Positions 7,664 through 18,211 of a stretch of 64,000 nucleotides of DNA are shown piece by piece. The stretch lies in contig NZ_WBWA01000007.1 in NCBI RefSeq assembly GCF_008932295.1, positions 144,517 to 208,516 of the forward strand, read 5' to 3'. The position numbers and the translations under genes are program-made. The number at the start of each line of letters is the position of its first letter. The first letter of the stretch is position 1. Under the pieces are notes generated by a model that did no database searches, had not been told where the DNA came from, and saw nothing but the letters and a program-made list of their open reading frames with translations. The DNA is from Brucella tritici. Its GTDB lineage: Bacteria; Pseudomonadota; Alphaproteobacteria; Rhizobiales; Rhizobiaceae.

Positions 7664-8584
7664 ATGGCATTGCTCACCAATCATCTGACGATCCGGTATA
7701 TCCGCATCATCGATGCGATCGAAGAGGAGCGCAGCATCGCGCGCGCTGCCGACCGGTTGAACGTTACCCAATCCGCAGTCACCAAGGCGTTGCAGGAAAT
7801 CGAAGCCCTAACCGGATTGCGGCTTTTCACACGCACTAACAGGGGCGTTGTCCCGACCCATGCGGGCATGCAACTGACCACGGATGCAAGACGTCTCCTT
7901 GCCCATCTGATGGTGGCCGAGCAAAATCTTGCCGATCTGCGCGACGGGACAGGCGGACGGCTGGCCATCGGGACCCTGCTTTCAGCATCTGCCGATCTGC
8001 TTCCCAGAGCCATCGCCAAAGTCCGGCGCGACAATCGCCGCATCGTGGTCAAGGTCGTGACGGGAACGGATGATGTCCTGATGCCAGCATTGCGGGCGGG
8101 TGAGTTGGACATGGTGATAGGCCGCCTTTCCGAGCGGCATGAACCGGTCAATCTCGTGCAGGAGGTCCTGATTCCGGATAACGCCGTCGTCGTCGTGCGC
8201 CGCGACCATCCATTGACGCTGCGCCCCGCACTTCGCCTTCATGATCTGATCGAGTGGGACTGGATTTTGCCGCCTAAGGAAACCAATCTCCGCCTCCAGA
8301 TCGATCGCACATTCCGCGAGGAAGGCGTTCCGCCGCCTGCACAATCCGTTGAATCCGTCTCGCCGCTCATCAACAAGGGACTGCTTTTGCAGGCAGACTA
8401 TATATGCGTCATGCCCGCGCAGGTGGCGCGGATTGAAGAAGCGTCGGGACAGCTTGCCATTCTGCCGGTTCAGCTTGGCGCGACCTCCGGCTTTTTGGGG
8501 ATCACCACGCTTCCTGAAAGCAACCGGTCGGCCACGGCAGACCTGTTCATTCAGGTGCTGCGGGAAATTGCCCGGACAGGTTAA
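7664..8584 (+). CDS. LysR-family transcriptional regulator
   Basis: 306 residues. The N-terminal winged helix carries AADRLNVTQSAVTKALQEIE; the remainder is a periplasmic-binding-like co-inducer domain (GRLAIGTLLSASADLLPRA onwards). GGAGG lies well placed before the ATG. It is divergent from the monooxygenase-dioxygenase-hydrolase unit and upstream of a binding-protein gene on its own strand. The usual LysR logic would make it the activator of the divergent unit in response to a pathway compound. The sequence resembles the GbpR-like subgroup; the inducer is unknown. Confidence 0.87.
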   Translation: MALLTNHLTIRYIRIIDAIEEERSIARAADRLNVTQSAVTKALQEIEALTGLRLFTRTNRGVVPTHAGMQLTTDARRLLAHLMVAEQNLADLRDGTGGRLAIGTLLSASADLLPRAIAKVRRDNRRIVVKVVTGTDDVLMPALRAGELDMVIGRLSERHEPVNLVQEVLIPDNAVVVVRRDHPLTLRPALRLHDLIEWDWILPPKETNLRLQIDRTFREEGVPPPAQSVESVSPLINKGLLLQADYICVMPAQVARIEEASGQLAILPVQLGATSGFLGITTLPESNRSATADLFIQVLREIARTG

Positions 8585-8782
8585 GACAGGTTGAAGACAG
8601 GCCCCTCCCATCCTCAACACACCCTTCTGATATTCCTGAGCCTCATAGCAGTGCGAAGAGTGTTCAGTTTACGGACTTCAAGTTTCAGCATGAAATGACC
8701 GGCAAGACCTCCTGCCCGAAACAGCGTTTTCAAGCGCGGGACAGAGAAAAGGTCGTGAAGGGCAATCAAGAGAGGAACTTTC

Positions 8783-9970
8783 ATGCTCAAGCTTTCACTG
8801 CTTGGTGCTTCGGCACTCTGTCTATCTCTGGCCGGGACTGTCGCGGCCTTCGCCAAAGAACCCGTCACCATCGGCATGATCACCACCTTGTCCGGCCCTG
8901 CCGGTTATCTCGGGCAAGACATTCGGGACGGTTTCCAGCTCGCAATTGATCAGAATGGCGGCGAACTGGGAGGCAAGCCAGTTGCGCTCAAGGTCGAGGA
9001 TGACGGCCTCAAGCCGGGCAATGCCAAGCAGATTGCCGAAGCCATGCTGTCCGAACAGGGCGTCAAGCTCTTTACCGGCATGGTCTTCGCCAATGTCGCC
9101 GGTGCGGCTCTGCCTGATATTCTCGACGAAGGCGGCATCTATATCAGCCCCAACACCGCCTCTGCCGAATTTGCAGGCAAGGAATGCCACCCCAACTATT
9201 TCGTCAGCTCCTGGCAGGATGACAGCCAGGGAGAAAGCGCTGGCGCGCTGGCACAATCAATGGATTATCCTTCGGCATTCCTGATCGCGCCGAATTATCA
9301 GGCCGGGCGCGAGACGATGGATGCGTTCAAGCGCTTCTACAAGGGCAAGATCGTCGGCGAAGTCTATACTCAGATGGACCAGACCGATTTTGCCGCTGAA
9401 ATCGCGCAGATCCGTGCCGCAAAGCCAGCAATGGTCTATGAATTCGAACCGGGCGGCATGGGCATCGCGTTTCTGCAGCAATATCAGCAGTCAGGTCTGC
9501 TGAAAGAAATCCCGATGGTCGTTCATCCTGCATCGCTCGATCAGGTAATCGTGAATGTTGTCGGAAAGGCAGCCGACGGCGTGCGGGTGACCAGCCACTG
9601 GAACGACGATTTCGACAATGCGGAAAACAAGAAATTCGTTGCCGCCTGGAAGGCTAAATTCGGGGATCGCCCGATCACCTATTATGCCGCACAAGGCTAT
9701 GATGCCGCGCTGATGATGGGTGCCGGACTTGCTGGCGTCTCGGGTGACGACATCGATGCCAAGACATTCCGCAAGGCATTGCTTTCCGCACAAATTCCTT
9801 CCGTGCGTGGAGAATTCAAACTCGGGCCGAACCAGCATCCCGTTCAGGATTGGTATGCGCTCGGTGTGGCCGAAGGTGCCAACGGCAAGCCCTATCTGAA
9901 GACCGAGAAGAAAGTCCTGACCGCTCATGGCGATATCTATGCCGCACAATGCAAGATGGATGCGGAATAA
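8783..9970 (+). CDS. Branched-chain-amino-acid-type ABC substrate-binding protein (first of two paralogues)
   Basis: 395 residues. A signal peptide of about 25 residues (hydrophobic core LLGASALCLSLAGT) exports it to the periplasm. The mature part begins KEPVTIGMITTLSGPAGYLG, the type I fold of Leu/Ile/Val binding proteins, which also capture aromatic acids. It is clearly paralogous to the binding protein at 14258-15421: both share TLSGP-GYLGQD, LKVEDD, NYQAG, FEPGGMGIAF/FHPGGMGIAF, GPNQHP-QDWY. No permease accompanies it, so it probably delivers to the LivHMGF system at 10819-14185. A good ribosome binding site (GAGAGGAA) precedes the ATG. A terminator follows within 20 bases, so it is transcribed alone or with the LysR gene. 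Confidence 0.88.
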   Translation: MLKLSLLGASALCLSLAGTVAAFAKEPVTIGMITTLSGPAGYLGQDIRDGFQLAIDQNGGELGGKPVALKVEDDGLKPGNAKQIAEAMLSEQGVKLFTGMVFANVAGAALPDILDEGGIYISPNTASAEFAGKECHPNYFVSSWQDDSQGESAGALAQSMDYPSAFLIAPNYQAGRETMDAFKRFYKGKIVGEVYTQMDQTDFAAEIAQIRAAKPAMVYEFEPGGMGIAFLQQYQQSGLLKEIPMVVHPASLDQVIVNVVGKAADGVRVTSHWNDDFDNAENKKFVAAWKAKFGDRPITYYAAQGYDAALMMGAGLAGVSGDDIDAKTFRKALLSAQIPSVRGEFKLGPNQHPVQDWYALGVAEGANGKPYLKTEKKVLTAHGDIYAAQCKMDAE

Positions 9971-9987
9971 GACTTACGAATAGAAGA

Positions 9988-10010
9988 AGCCCCGCTACTG
10001 CGGGGCTTTT
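9988..10010 (+). terminator. Rho-independent terminator after the first binding-protein gene
   Basis: AGCCCCGC (9988-9995), loop TACT, GCGGGGCT (10000-10007) followed by TTTT. Perfect 8-base GC-rich stem. It separates the plus-strand binding-protein gene from the convergent minus-strand operon that ends at 10026 and may serve both. Confidence 0.88.
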
Positions 10011-10025
10011 CGTTAAGCAAGTGTG

Positions 10026-10832
10026 TCAGATAACCGTCGAGGCGACACGGTTTTCGATCGCGCGCACAAGATTGAGCGCGGTCATTTCGGACGATTTAGG
10101 ATTGGTCGCCAGCGGGCCGTTTTCAAAGCGCAGATGCATCCGACCGAAATCGCCTTCGGCAATAATCTCATGCGTGTTGAGGCGCGCTGCCGGGTCTGCA
10201 ACCAATGTGACGCGGGTACGATCAAGACCAATCCCCGCGAGCGACGTAATCACCGCAACATTGGCATTTTGCGGAAAGGCATCCGCTGCCTTGCGGGCCG
10301 TATCCGTGAAGAAGACCGTGGCCTCACTGATTTCGTCAAGCCGCACCAGTTGGGCGGCCTGAGTGCCCGCCCATGCTTTTGCGGGCTTGATGATGCGATG
10401 CTCGACATTTTCAATCGAAAGCCGGCTTGCAGCCGAAAGCGCGTCGATGCCGCCCAGCGCGCCGGGTGGAATAATAAGCTTCGCGCCGCTGGCCGCAGCC
10501 GCATCCTTCAGCCTTTGAAACAGGGCATCATCGACGAAGGCCGATGTCGATGAAACCGCAAAATCCATTCCGGCGGAAAGCGCCGCCTCGCCCCACGGCA
10601 AGACACTGGGGCGACCTGCCGCCTCCACCACGAGACTTGCGCCGGTGGCAGCAAGCTCGGCAGGATTCTCGATGAGCACGGCACCGGCAGGCAGTCCGTC
10701 ACGGGATGCCGCCCGGTCACGCACCGCCACCGCGCCGATCCTTACGGCACTTTTTCGCTCAGCGAGAAGTTCTGCGACCCGCTTGCCGATAGCGCCCCAT
10801 CCAACGAGGACGATTGTCTCAGATACCGACAT
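10026..10832 (-). CDS. L-aspartate dehydrogenase-like NAD(P)-dependent oxidoreductase
   Basis: 268 residues from the ATG at 10832, the usual length for aspartate dehydrogenase (NadX type). A Rossmann motif opens the protein (VLVGWGAIGKRVAEL). Further marks are SSTSAFVDD, IIPPGALGGIDAL, a conserved aspartate-dehydrogenase segment, and NANVAVITSLAGIGLDRTRV. The family oxidatively deaminates L-aspartate to iminoaspartate, which can feed NAD synthesis. The start overlaps the end of the upstream ATPase gene by 14 bases, so it is the last gene of the transporter and 3-hydroxyanthranilate dioxygenase operon. That position suggests a catabolic task, perhaps deamination of a ring-cleavage product, rather than NAD synthesis; this is inference. 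Confidence 0.75.
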   Translation of the reverse strand: MSVSETIVLVGWGAIGKRVAELLAERKSAVRIGAVAVRDRAASRDGLPAGAVLIENPAELAATGASLVVEAAGRPSVLPWGEAALSAGMDFAVSSTSAFVDDALFQRLKDAAAASGAKLIIPPGALGGIDALSAASRLSIENVEHRIIKPAKAWAGTQAAQLVRLDEISEATVFFTDTARKAADAFPQNANVAVITSLAGIGLDRTRVTLVADPAARLNTHEIIAEGDFGRMHLRFENGPLATNPKSSEMTALNLVRAIENRVASTVI

Positions 10833-11520
10833 AAGCATGCACCTGCTCACGGTCGCGTTCGAGATCGGCACTCGTCCCGCGCCAAACCGTTCGGCCTTTC
10901 TCGACAATGTAATGGCGATCCGCCAACTTCTTCAAAACCGCGATATTCTTGTCGATCAGAAGGATCGACTGGCCCATTTCGCGCAATTGCATGATGCAGT
11001 GCCAGATTTCCGTGCGGATGACCGGAGCAAGCCCTTCCGTCGCTTCATCGAGGATCAAAAGATGCGGGTTGGTCATCAATGCACGACCGATAGCCAGCAT
11101 CTGCTGTTCGCCGCCTGAAAGCGTGCCCGCCGTCTGATCCGCCCGCTCCTGCATACGCGGGAAAAGCGCATATATCTTGCCGAGATCCCACGGCGATTGC
11201 CGCTTGCAACGGTTCGATGCGGTTGCGACCAGATTTTCACGCACGGTCAATGTCGGGAAAATCTGCCGTCCCTCCGGCACAAGACCGACCCCCAGGCGCG
11301 CCACTTTTTCCGGGCTGTAGCTGGTCGTGTCGCGCCCCGCGATCTGGACCTGCCCCCCTTTGGGGGCGAGGAGACCCATCAATGTGCGTATGGTGGTGGT
11401 CTTGCCCATGCCATTGCGGCCCATGAGCGTGACCAGTTCACCCTCATTCACTTCCAGCGAGACGTCGAACAATACCTGAGAATGGCCATAGGCGGCCTGA
11501 AGTCCTTCGATTTTCAGCAC
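10819..11520 (-). CDS. livF: LivF-type ABC transporter ATPase (first system)
   Basis: 233 residues. Energises import through the LivHM permeases from the cytoplasmic side. Walker A is GRNGMGKTT, the signature LSGGEQQMLAIGRAL, Walker B LLILDEATEGLAP. The start codon is GTG and lies inside the end of the LivG gene (7-base overlap); the end overlaps the aspartate dehydrogenase-like gene. Length and the short C-terminus are typical of LivF. The neighbours, not the ATPase itself, indicate the substrate. Confidence 0.9.
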   Translation of the reverse strand: MLKIEGLQAAYGHSQVLFDVSLEVNEGELVTLMGRNGMGKTTTIRTLMGLLAPKGGQVQIAGRDTTSYSPEKVARLGVGLVPEGRQIFPTLTVRENLVATASNRCKRQSPWDLGKIYALFPRMQERADQTAGTLSGGEQQMLAIGRALMTNPHLLILDEATEGLAPVIRTEIWHCIMQLREMGQSILLIDKNIAVLKKLADRHYIVEKGRTVWRGTSADLERDREQVHAYVGI

Positions 11521-12269
11521 AGTTCCTCCTCCCCGCCGAGATAGGCTTCCCGCACAGCTTCGCTCGCCCTTATGTCTTCCACCGTACCCGTGAGAATGAC
11601 ACGGCCATAGACCAGCACCGATATGCGGTCGGCGAGCGCAAACACCGCCTCCATGTCGTGCTCTACGAGGAGCATCGAAACCTTGCCGCGCAGCCCCTGC
11701 AAAAGCTCGATCATTTCCTGGCTTTCGACATGGCCGAGACCAGCCATCGGCTCATCGAGAAGCAGAAGCTTCGGCTTTCCGGCCAGCGCCATCAGCAGTT
11801 CCAGTTGCTTGCGCCCACCGCTCGACAGATCGCCTGCAAGCTTCTCCGGGTGATTGGCCAGACGGCTTCCGGCAAGGATTGCGTCAACTTCACGCCAGAT
11901 GGCGCTGCGGCCTTTCAGACTGTCGAGAATCCGGAAATTGTGCCCCTCGCGCGCCTGCACCGCCATCGCGATGTTCTGGCGCACACTCATATCGTTCAAA
12001 AGCGTCGATATCTGGAATGTGCGTCCCAATCCGCGTCCGACACGTGTGGCGGCAGGCAGTTTGGTAATATCCTCTCCCATCAGGCTGATCGTCCCCGATG
12101 TCGGCGTCAGCTCACCGCAAAGCTGGTTGATGAGTGTGGACTTGCCCGCCCCGTTCGGACCGATCAGGGCATGGATATGCCCTTCCGTGACGTCGAGCGT
12201 CACATGATCCGTCGCGACCAGACCGGCAAAGCGCTTCACCAGATCGCGGACCTGCAATATCGCAGTCAT
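11514..12269 (-). CDS. livG: LivG-type ABC transporter ATPase (first system)
   Basis: 251 residues from the ATG at 12269, which overlaps the stop of the LivM gene by four bases; the longer frame upstream is only the LivM gene read in another frame. Walker A is GPNGAGKST, Walker B LLLLDEPMAGL. The signature reads LSSGGRKQLEL, slightly unlike the usual LSGGQ but common in LivG proteins. The extended C-terminal helix (SEAVREAYLGGEE) is the LivG hallmark. Partner of LivF in the heterodimeric motor. Confidence 0.9.
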   Translation of the reverse strand: MTAILQVRDLVKRFAGLVATDHVTLDVTEGHIHALIGPNGAGKSTLINQLCGELTPTSGTISLMGEDITKLPAATRVGRGLGRTFQISTLLNDMSVRQNIAMAVQAREGHNFRILDSLKGRSAIWREVDAILAGSRLANHPEKLAGDLSSGGRKQLELLMALAGKPKLLLLDEPMAGLGHVESQEMIELLQGLRGKVSMLLVEHDMEAVFALADRISVLVYGRVILTGTVEDIRASEAVREAYLGGEEELC

Positions 12270-13267
12270 GCCGGCACCTCCACCTTGCGGTCTTTGCGAA
12301 ACGGACGGCAAAGCGCGCGCCAGCCGCCGACAATGCCGCCCTTGGTTCCCAAAACCACAACGAGCAGAATGATGCCCATGGCAAGCTGCCAATGTTCCGT
12401 CCAGGAGGCGAGATAGGTCTGCAGGATCAGGAACGCAGCCGCGCCCCAGATAGGCCCGAAGAACGTGCCGACCCCGCCCAGAATGACCATCACCATCAAC
12501 TCACCCGATTTGGTCCAGTGCAGCGTATCCGGGCTTGCAAAACGCATGAAGATGGTGAGAAGCGCCCCAGCCAGACCAGCGCCCATTCCGGCAAGGACAA
12601 AGCCGTAAAGCTTGTAGCGATAGGTTTCGATCCCCATGGCTGTCATGCGTCGCTCGCTCTGGCGAATGCCGGAAAGCACCGCGCCATAGGACGAATGCAC
12701 AACCCGCCAGAGGAAAGCGAAATACAGGATCATCGAAACGAGGATGACATAATACATCGTCGTCTTGTCACGCAGGCTGAGACCGAAAAGATCATTTGCC
12801 CGCCGCACGATGATACCATCTTCGCCGCCATAGGTTTTGAGCGAAACGAAGAGGAAGAACAGCATCTGTGCAAAGGCGAGCGTAATCATGATGAACTGCA
12901 CACCGGAAGTGCGCAGCGCCAGCGCACCGATGACCAGCGCGGCAAGACCCGCCACCAGCATCGCCGCCGGAACGGTGATCAGAAACTGGTCGGAGCCCGG
13001 AATGAAGCCGAAAAGCATAGTCTCCTCGGCGTGGTGAAAATAGAGGATACCCACGACATAGGAGCCTATGCCGAAGAAGGCGGCATGACCGAAAGACACC
13101 ATCCCACCATAGCCGAGGATGAGATTAAGGCTGGCCGCGGCGATGGCATAGATCATGATCCGGGCGACAAGGCTGGATGCAGCCGTCTGCCCCAGCGCTT
13201 CGGCGCCGAATGGGAAAAGTGCAAGCACCACGCAGCCGAGAAGAACAAACAAAAAGCGATATGACAT
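12266..13267 (-). CDS. livM: LivM-type ABC permease (first system)
   Basis: 333 residues, mostly membrane segments (about eight to ten). GGMVSFGHAAFFGIGSYVVG is the conserved LivM segment, and the C-terminus holds the GGVGTFFGPIWGA coupling region. It forms the inner-membrane channel with LivH, whose stop lies four bases upstream. The C-terminal tail PFRKDRKVEVPA is cytoplasmic. The operon layout, with the aromatic ring dioxygenase upstream, suggests an aromatic substrate. Confidence 0.88.
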   Translation of the reverse strand: MSYRFLFVLLGCVVLALFPFGAEALGQTAASSLVARIMIYAIAAASLNLILGYGGMVSFGHAAFFGIGSYVVGILYFHHAEETMLFGFIPGSDQFLITVPAAMLVAGLAALVIGALALRTSGVQFIMITLAFAQMLFFLFVSLKTYGGEDGIIVRRANDLFGLSLRDKTTMYYVILVSMILYFAFLWRVVHSSYGAVLSGIRQSERRMTAMGIETYRYKLYGFVLAGMGAGLAGALLTIFMRFASPDTLHWTKSGELMVMVILGGVGTFFGPIWGAAAFLILQTYLASWTEHWQLAMGIILLVVVLGTKGGIVGGWRALCRPFRKDRKVEVPA

Positions 13268-13270
13268 GAT

Positions 13271-14185
13271 TCAGGCTCCCACCGGAAAGAGGCCTCTCGG
13301 GCGGAACAGAAGAACAATGGCCATCAGCAGATAAATGCCCATGGAGGCAATCCCGACACCCAGAGCGTCAGCCTCAGCCCCGGCCATGAAATGGCGCAGA
13401 ATGGAAGGCAGAAAGGCGCGCAGGCAGGTATCGATGATGCCGAGCGAAATTCCCGCGATGAAGGCCCCCTTGATTGAGCCGACGCCGCCAATAACCACGA
13501 CCACGAAGGTGGCAAGCAGGATCTGCTCGCCCATGCCGACCTGAACGGCAAGGATCGGACCGGTCATGAAACCGGCCAGACCCGCAAAGGCAGCGCCCAA
13601 TGCAAACACCAGCGTGTAGAGCAGGCGGATATCCACGCCGAGCGCGCGCACCATGTCGCGATTGGTCGATCCTGCACGAACCAGCATGCCGATGCGGGTG
13701 CGGTTGATGAGCAGATAAAGACCGCCAGCGACCAGCAGGCCAGCCACAATGATGAGCAGCCGGAACGGCGGATAGCTCAGGCCTGAAAACAGCTCGATCG
13801 GCTGCGAGAGCGATGCGGGCAATTGCGTGAAAATCGGCTGGCGGCCAAAGATCAGCACGGTCAGCTCATTGAAGATCAGAATGAGCGAGAAAGTCGCCAG
13901 CACCTGATCCAGATGATCGCGCTGATAGAGCTTTCGCATGATGCCAAGCTCGATCACGATACCGGCAATCGTCGCGGCCAGAATGGCTGCGGGCAGGCCC
14001 AACCAGAAATTTCCGGTCTGCACAGCCACCCAGGTGCCGATGAACGCACCGATCATGTAGAGCGAACCATGAGCGAGGTTGATGACGCCCATGATCCCGA
14101 AGATCAGCGTCAGCCCTGCCGCCAGAAGGAACAACATGACGCCGTAGAGAAGGCCATTCAAAAGCTGCTCGAAGATGAGTGTCAT
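13271..14185 (-). CDS. livH: LivH-type ABC permease (first system)
   Basis: 304 residues. It starts with FEQLLNGLLYGVMLFLLAAG and GVINLAHGSLYMIGAF, both typical of LivH, and has GGVGSIKGAFIAG near the C-terminus as the ATPase-coupling loop. About eight membrane segments. It lies downstream of the second binding protein, separated by a 72-base gap that holds a strong GC hairpin. Confidence 0.88.
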   Translation of the reverse strand: MTLIFEQLLNGLLYGVMLFLLAAGLTLIFGIMGVINLAHGSLYMIGAFIGTWVAVQTGNFWLGLPAAILAATIAGIVIELGIMRKLYQRDHLDQVLATFSLILIFNELTVLIFGRQPIFTQLPASLSQPIELFSGLSYPPFRLLIIVAGLLVAGGLYLLINRTRIGMLVRAGSTNRDMVRALGVDIRLLYTLVFALGAAFAGLAGFMTGPILAVQVGMGEQILLATFVVVVIGGVGSIKGAFIAGISLGIIDTCLRAFLPSILRHFMAGAEADALGVGIASMGIYLLMAIVLLFRPRGLFPVGA

Positions 14186-14223
14186 TGGAGAAAACGACCT
14201 TCATGAGAAATGAAAAGAAGCGT

Positions 14224-14245
14224 GGCGCGCGCTTTCGCGCGCGCC
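14224..14245 (-). promoter_or_regulatory. Stable intercistronic hairpin after the second binding-protein gene
   Basis: GGCGCGCGC and its exact inverse with a four-base loop form a nine-pair stem of G-C pairs only. There is no following T-run in the minus-strand direction. Its place between binding-protein and permease genes fits a 3' stabiliser or attenuator that keeps the binding protein more abundant than the membrane parts. Confidence 0.6.
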
Positions 14246-14257
14246 GGACGGTGGCTG

Positions 14258-15421
14258 TCAGAGTTTGCACTCTGCAGAATAGGAATCACCGTAATTTTCG
14301 ATCAGCTTCTTCTTGATCCTGGTAGTCGGATTGCCATCCTCGCCCTTGACGACATCAAGGAGATACCAGTCCTGCAACGGATGCTGGTTCGGACCGAAGG
14401 CAAAATTGCCGCGTACCGACTGGAAGTCAGCCTTCCGCAGCGCTTCGCGCACCGCATCCATATCGTCAACGCCGCCGGTCTGCTTCAAGGCAGAAGCGAT
14501 CAGACGAGCCACATCGTAGCCTTGCGTGCCGTAATAGGTCAGAGGCCGGTCAGGATAAGCGGCCTTCCACTTTGCCACGAGTTCCTTGCTCGCCGCATTG
14601 TCCATATCCGGGCTCCAGTGGCTGGTGGCCATGATTCCGACCGAAGCGTCACCCAGTGATTTGAGGATCACAGCATCGCTGGACGGCTCGGAAAGAACCA
14701 TCGGAATCTTGCCGAGAAGACCGGCCTGCTGGTACTGGCGCATGAACGCAATGCCCATGCCGCCCGGATGAAACTGGAACACCACATCGGGGTTTGCGGC
14801 GCGAATCTGCGCCATCTCAGCCGAATAGTCGGTCTGGTCGAGCTGGGTGTAGATTTCACCGACAACTTCGCCCTTGAACCGGCGCTTGAAGCCTGCCAGC
14901 GCATCCTTGCCCGCCTGATAGTTCGGCGCAAGAATGAAGGCGCGCTTGAAACCTTCCTGTTCCGCAGCAATGCCCGATGCCTCATGGAGCGAGTCATTTT
15001 GCCATGAAACCACGAAGTAATTCGCATCGCAGCCCTTACCCGCCATGTTCGACGGCGCTGCATTGGCGCTGATATAAATACCGTCATTATCGATGATATC
15101 CGGCACCGTCGCGCCGGCTACATTCGAGAAGATGATGCCGGTAAAAAGCTTGACGCCGTCTTCCGACATGAACCGCTCGGCGATCTGACGCCCATTGCCA
15201 GGCTTGGCGGCGTCGTCCTCGACCTTTAGTTCAACCGGCACACCGCCGAGTTTGCCGCCTTCGGCATCGATGGCGAGCTTCATGCCATCGCGCACGTCCT
15301 GACCGAGATAACCTCCCGGACCTGACAAGGTCGTAATCACGCCAATCTTGACCGGTTCGGCAGCGGCAGCACCAGTTGTTAGCCCCGCCAGCAGGCCGAT
15401 CATCAGGAGTTTGTTTTTCAT
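14258..15421 (-). CDS. Branched-chain-amino-acid-type ABC substrate-binding protein (second paralogue)
   Basis: 387 residues from the ATG at 15421; upstream frame is non-coding. Signal peptide MKNKLLMIGLLAGLTTGAAA, then AEPVKIGVITTLSGPGGYLG. Closely related to the binding protein at 8783-9970 along its full length. It is the natural partner of LivHMGF immediately downstream. Upstream in the same unit, 59 bases away, is 3-hydroxyanthranilate 3,4-dioxygenase, so the ligand is probably an aromatic or N-heteroaromatic acid rather than a branched-chain amino acid. The family cannot tell the ligand by sequence alone. Confidence 0.88.
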   Translation of the reverse strand: MKNKLLMIGLLAGLTTGAAAAEPVKIGVITTLSGPGGYLGQDVRDGMKLAIDAEGGKLGGVPVELKVEDDAAKPGNGRQIAERFMSEDGVKLFTGIIFSNVAGATVPDIIDNDGIYISANAAPSNMAGKGCDANYFVVSWQNDSLHEASGIAAEQEGFKRAFILAPNYQAGKDALAGFKRRFKGEVVGEIYTQLDQTDYSAEMAQIRAANPDVVFQFHPGGMGIAFMRQYQQAGLLGKIPMVLSEPSSDAVILKSLGDASVGIMATSHWSPDMDNAASKELVAKWKAAYPDRPLTYYGTQGYDVARLIASALKQTGGVDDMDAVREALRKADFQSVRGNFAFGPNQHPLQDWYLLDVVKGEDGNPTTRIKKKLIENYGDSYSAECKL

Positions 15422-15480
15422 TTCATTTCCCCTTGTCTTTTTATGGATGGGCGCCCGGCAGTTCCGCCGGGCATGCCTCA

Positions 15481-17009
<1,529 letters not shown>

Positions 17010-17134
17010 CGGAATCCTCGCTTCGGGGGCGGGTCACTCCAAACCCGCGTCTTCCTGATCGAGCCTGACTTTCTTTCATTCGGGAAGTCTTGTAAGTAGA
17101 ATATATTCATAAACAAAAACTCATAAGTGAGCCG

Positions 17135-18061
17135 ATGCGCCCCACTCTCCGCCAGATCGAATGTTTTCAGGCCGTGGTCGAACTGGGAAATTTTTCCCGC
17201 GCAGCCGAACGTGTCAGGACGACCCAGGCCAATCTTTCCCACACCATCCGCGATCTGGAGACGGTGCTGGATACACGGCTGTTCGACCGGACGACACGGC
17301 GCGTCAACCTGACGGATGCAGGACGTGCCTTTGCGGAAGGCGCGCTTGCCGGTCTTGCCGAAATTGATCGCGCCGCCGAAGTGGTGCGCGATCTGGGGAA
17401 ATTGCGGCGCGGTCAGGTCAGCATCGCCGCCCCGCCATTGCTATGCACGACAGTGCTTCCGCGTCTGGTGCGCCGTGTAGCTGACGAACATCCCAACCTC
17501 GTCATCAAGATCGAGGATGTCGGGCCGGATATCGTCATCGAACAGGTTCGCAACGGGCGTTGCGATCTTGGCGTCGGCACCTTTTCCGGTGAGGACTCGG
17601 ATGTTGAAAGCCAGACGGCACTGCGCGATCAGTTGATGGTTTTCGTGTCGCCCGATCACGATTTCGCCGGATATGAACAGGTCCGTTGGACCGAACTCGA
17701 CAGTCAGCCGATCATTACGCTGACCCAGAAAAGCAATATCCGGCTTTTGACCGAAATCGGCTTCGAACAGGCAAAGCTAGCGCTTCGACCGCACATGGAG
17801 GTCAACCAGATTCACTCGGTGTTGTCGCTGGTCGAGGTCAATGCCGGTATCGCTGTACTGCCCGCCTATGCCTTCACCGCTCTGCGCGGTCGCGGCATCG
17901 TGGCCCGCCCGTTGACAGACCCCGCCATCGTGCGCGAAGTGCGCCTCATTACGCCCCGCGACCGCGAACAGTCAGCGGCAACTGTCGCGGTGCGTTCGAT
18001 CCTGCGAAACCTGCTGCGCCAGATGATCCCGGAGATGCCCGGAACCGGCAGCGCCAGCTAG
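17135..18061 (+). CDS. LysR-family transcriptional regulator
   Basis: 308 residues. The winged helix has LGNFSRAAERVRTTQANLSH; the effector domain begins near GQVSIAAPPLLCTTVLPRL. It is divergent from the DapA-like/3-hydroxyanthranilate dioxygenase/transporter operon, separated by 125 bases that are AT-rich near 17100-17130 and carry two TCATAA elements. It probably controls that operon in response to the imported compound or its product. It is not a close copy of the LysR protein at 7664-8584. Confidence 0.87.
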   Translation: MRPTLRQIECFQAVVELGNFSRAAERVRTTQANLSHTIRDLETVLDTRLFDRTTRRVNLTDAGRAFAEGALAGLAEIDRAAEVVRDLGKLRRGQVSIAAPPLLCTTVLPRLVRRVADEHPNLVIKIEDVGPDIVIEQVRNGRCDLGVGTFSGEDSDVESQTALRDQLMVFVSPDHDFAGYEQVRWTELDSQPIITLTQKSNIRLLTEIGFEQAKLALRPHMEVNQIHSVLSLVEVNAGIAVLPAYAFTALRGRGIVARPLTDPAIVREVRLITPRDREQSAATVAVRSILRNLLRQMIPEMPGTGSAS

Positions 18062-18211
18062 TGCACGGCTCCTGAACCTTTTGAGCTTGCTTCGCGAGCC
18101 TTTGCGCGCTCATATAAAATTGCACCGCTGTTTAGAATCATCTGGAAAAGTCGATACTGAACAACACACCGTCGAAGGTCGGTCGCGTCGCCAGCAAGGG
18201 AATGCAGCCTC

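Noticed and set aside
12392..13264. 290-codon open frame on the plus strand opposite LivM
   Set aside because: Its product is rich in Arg, His and Glu with no fold, as expected for the complement of a membrane protein gene.
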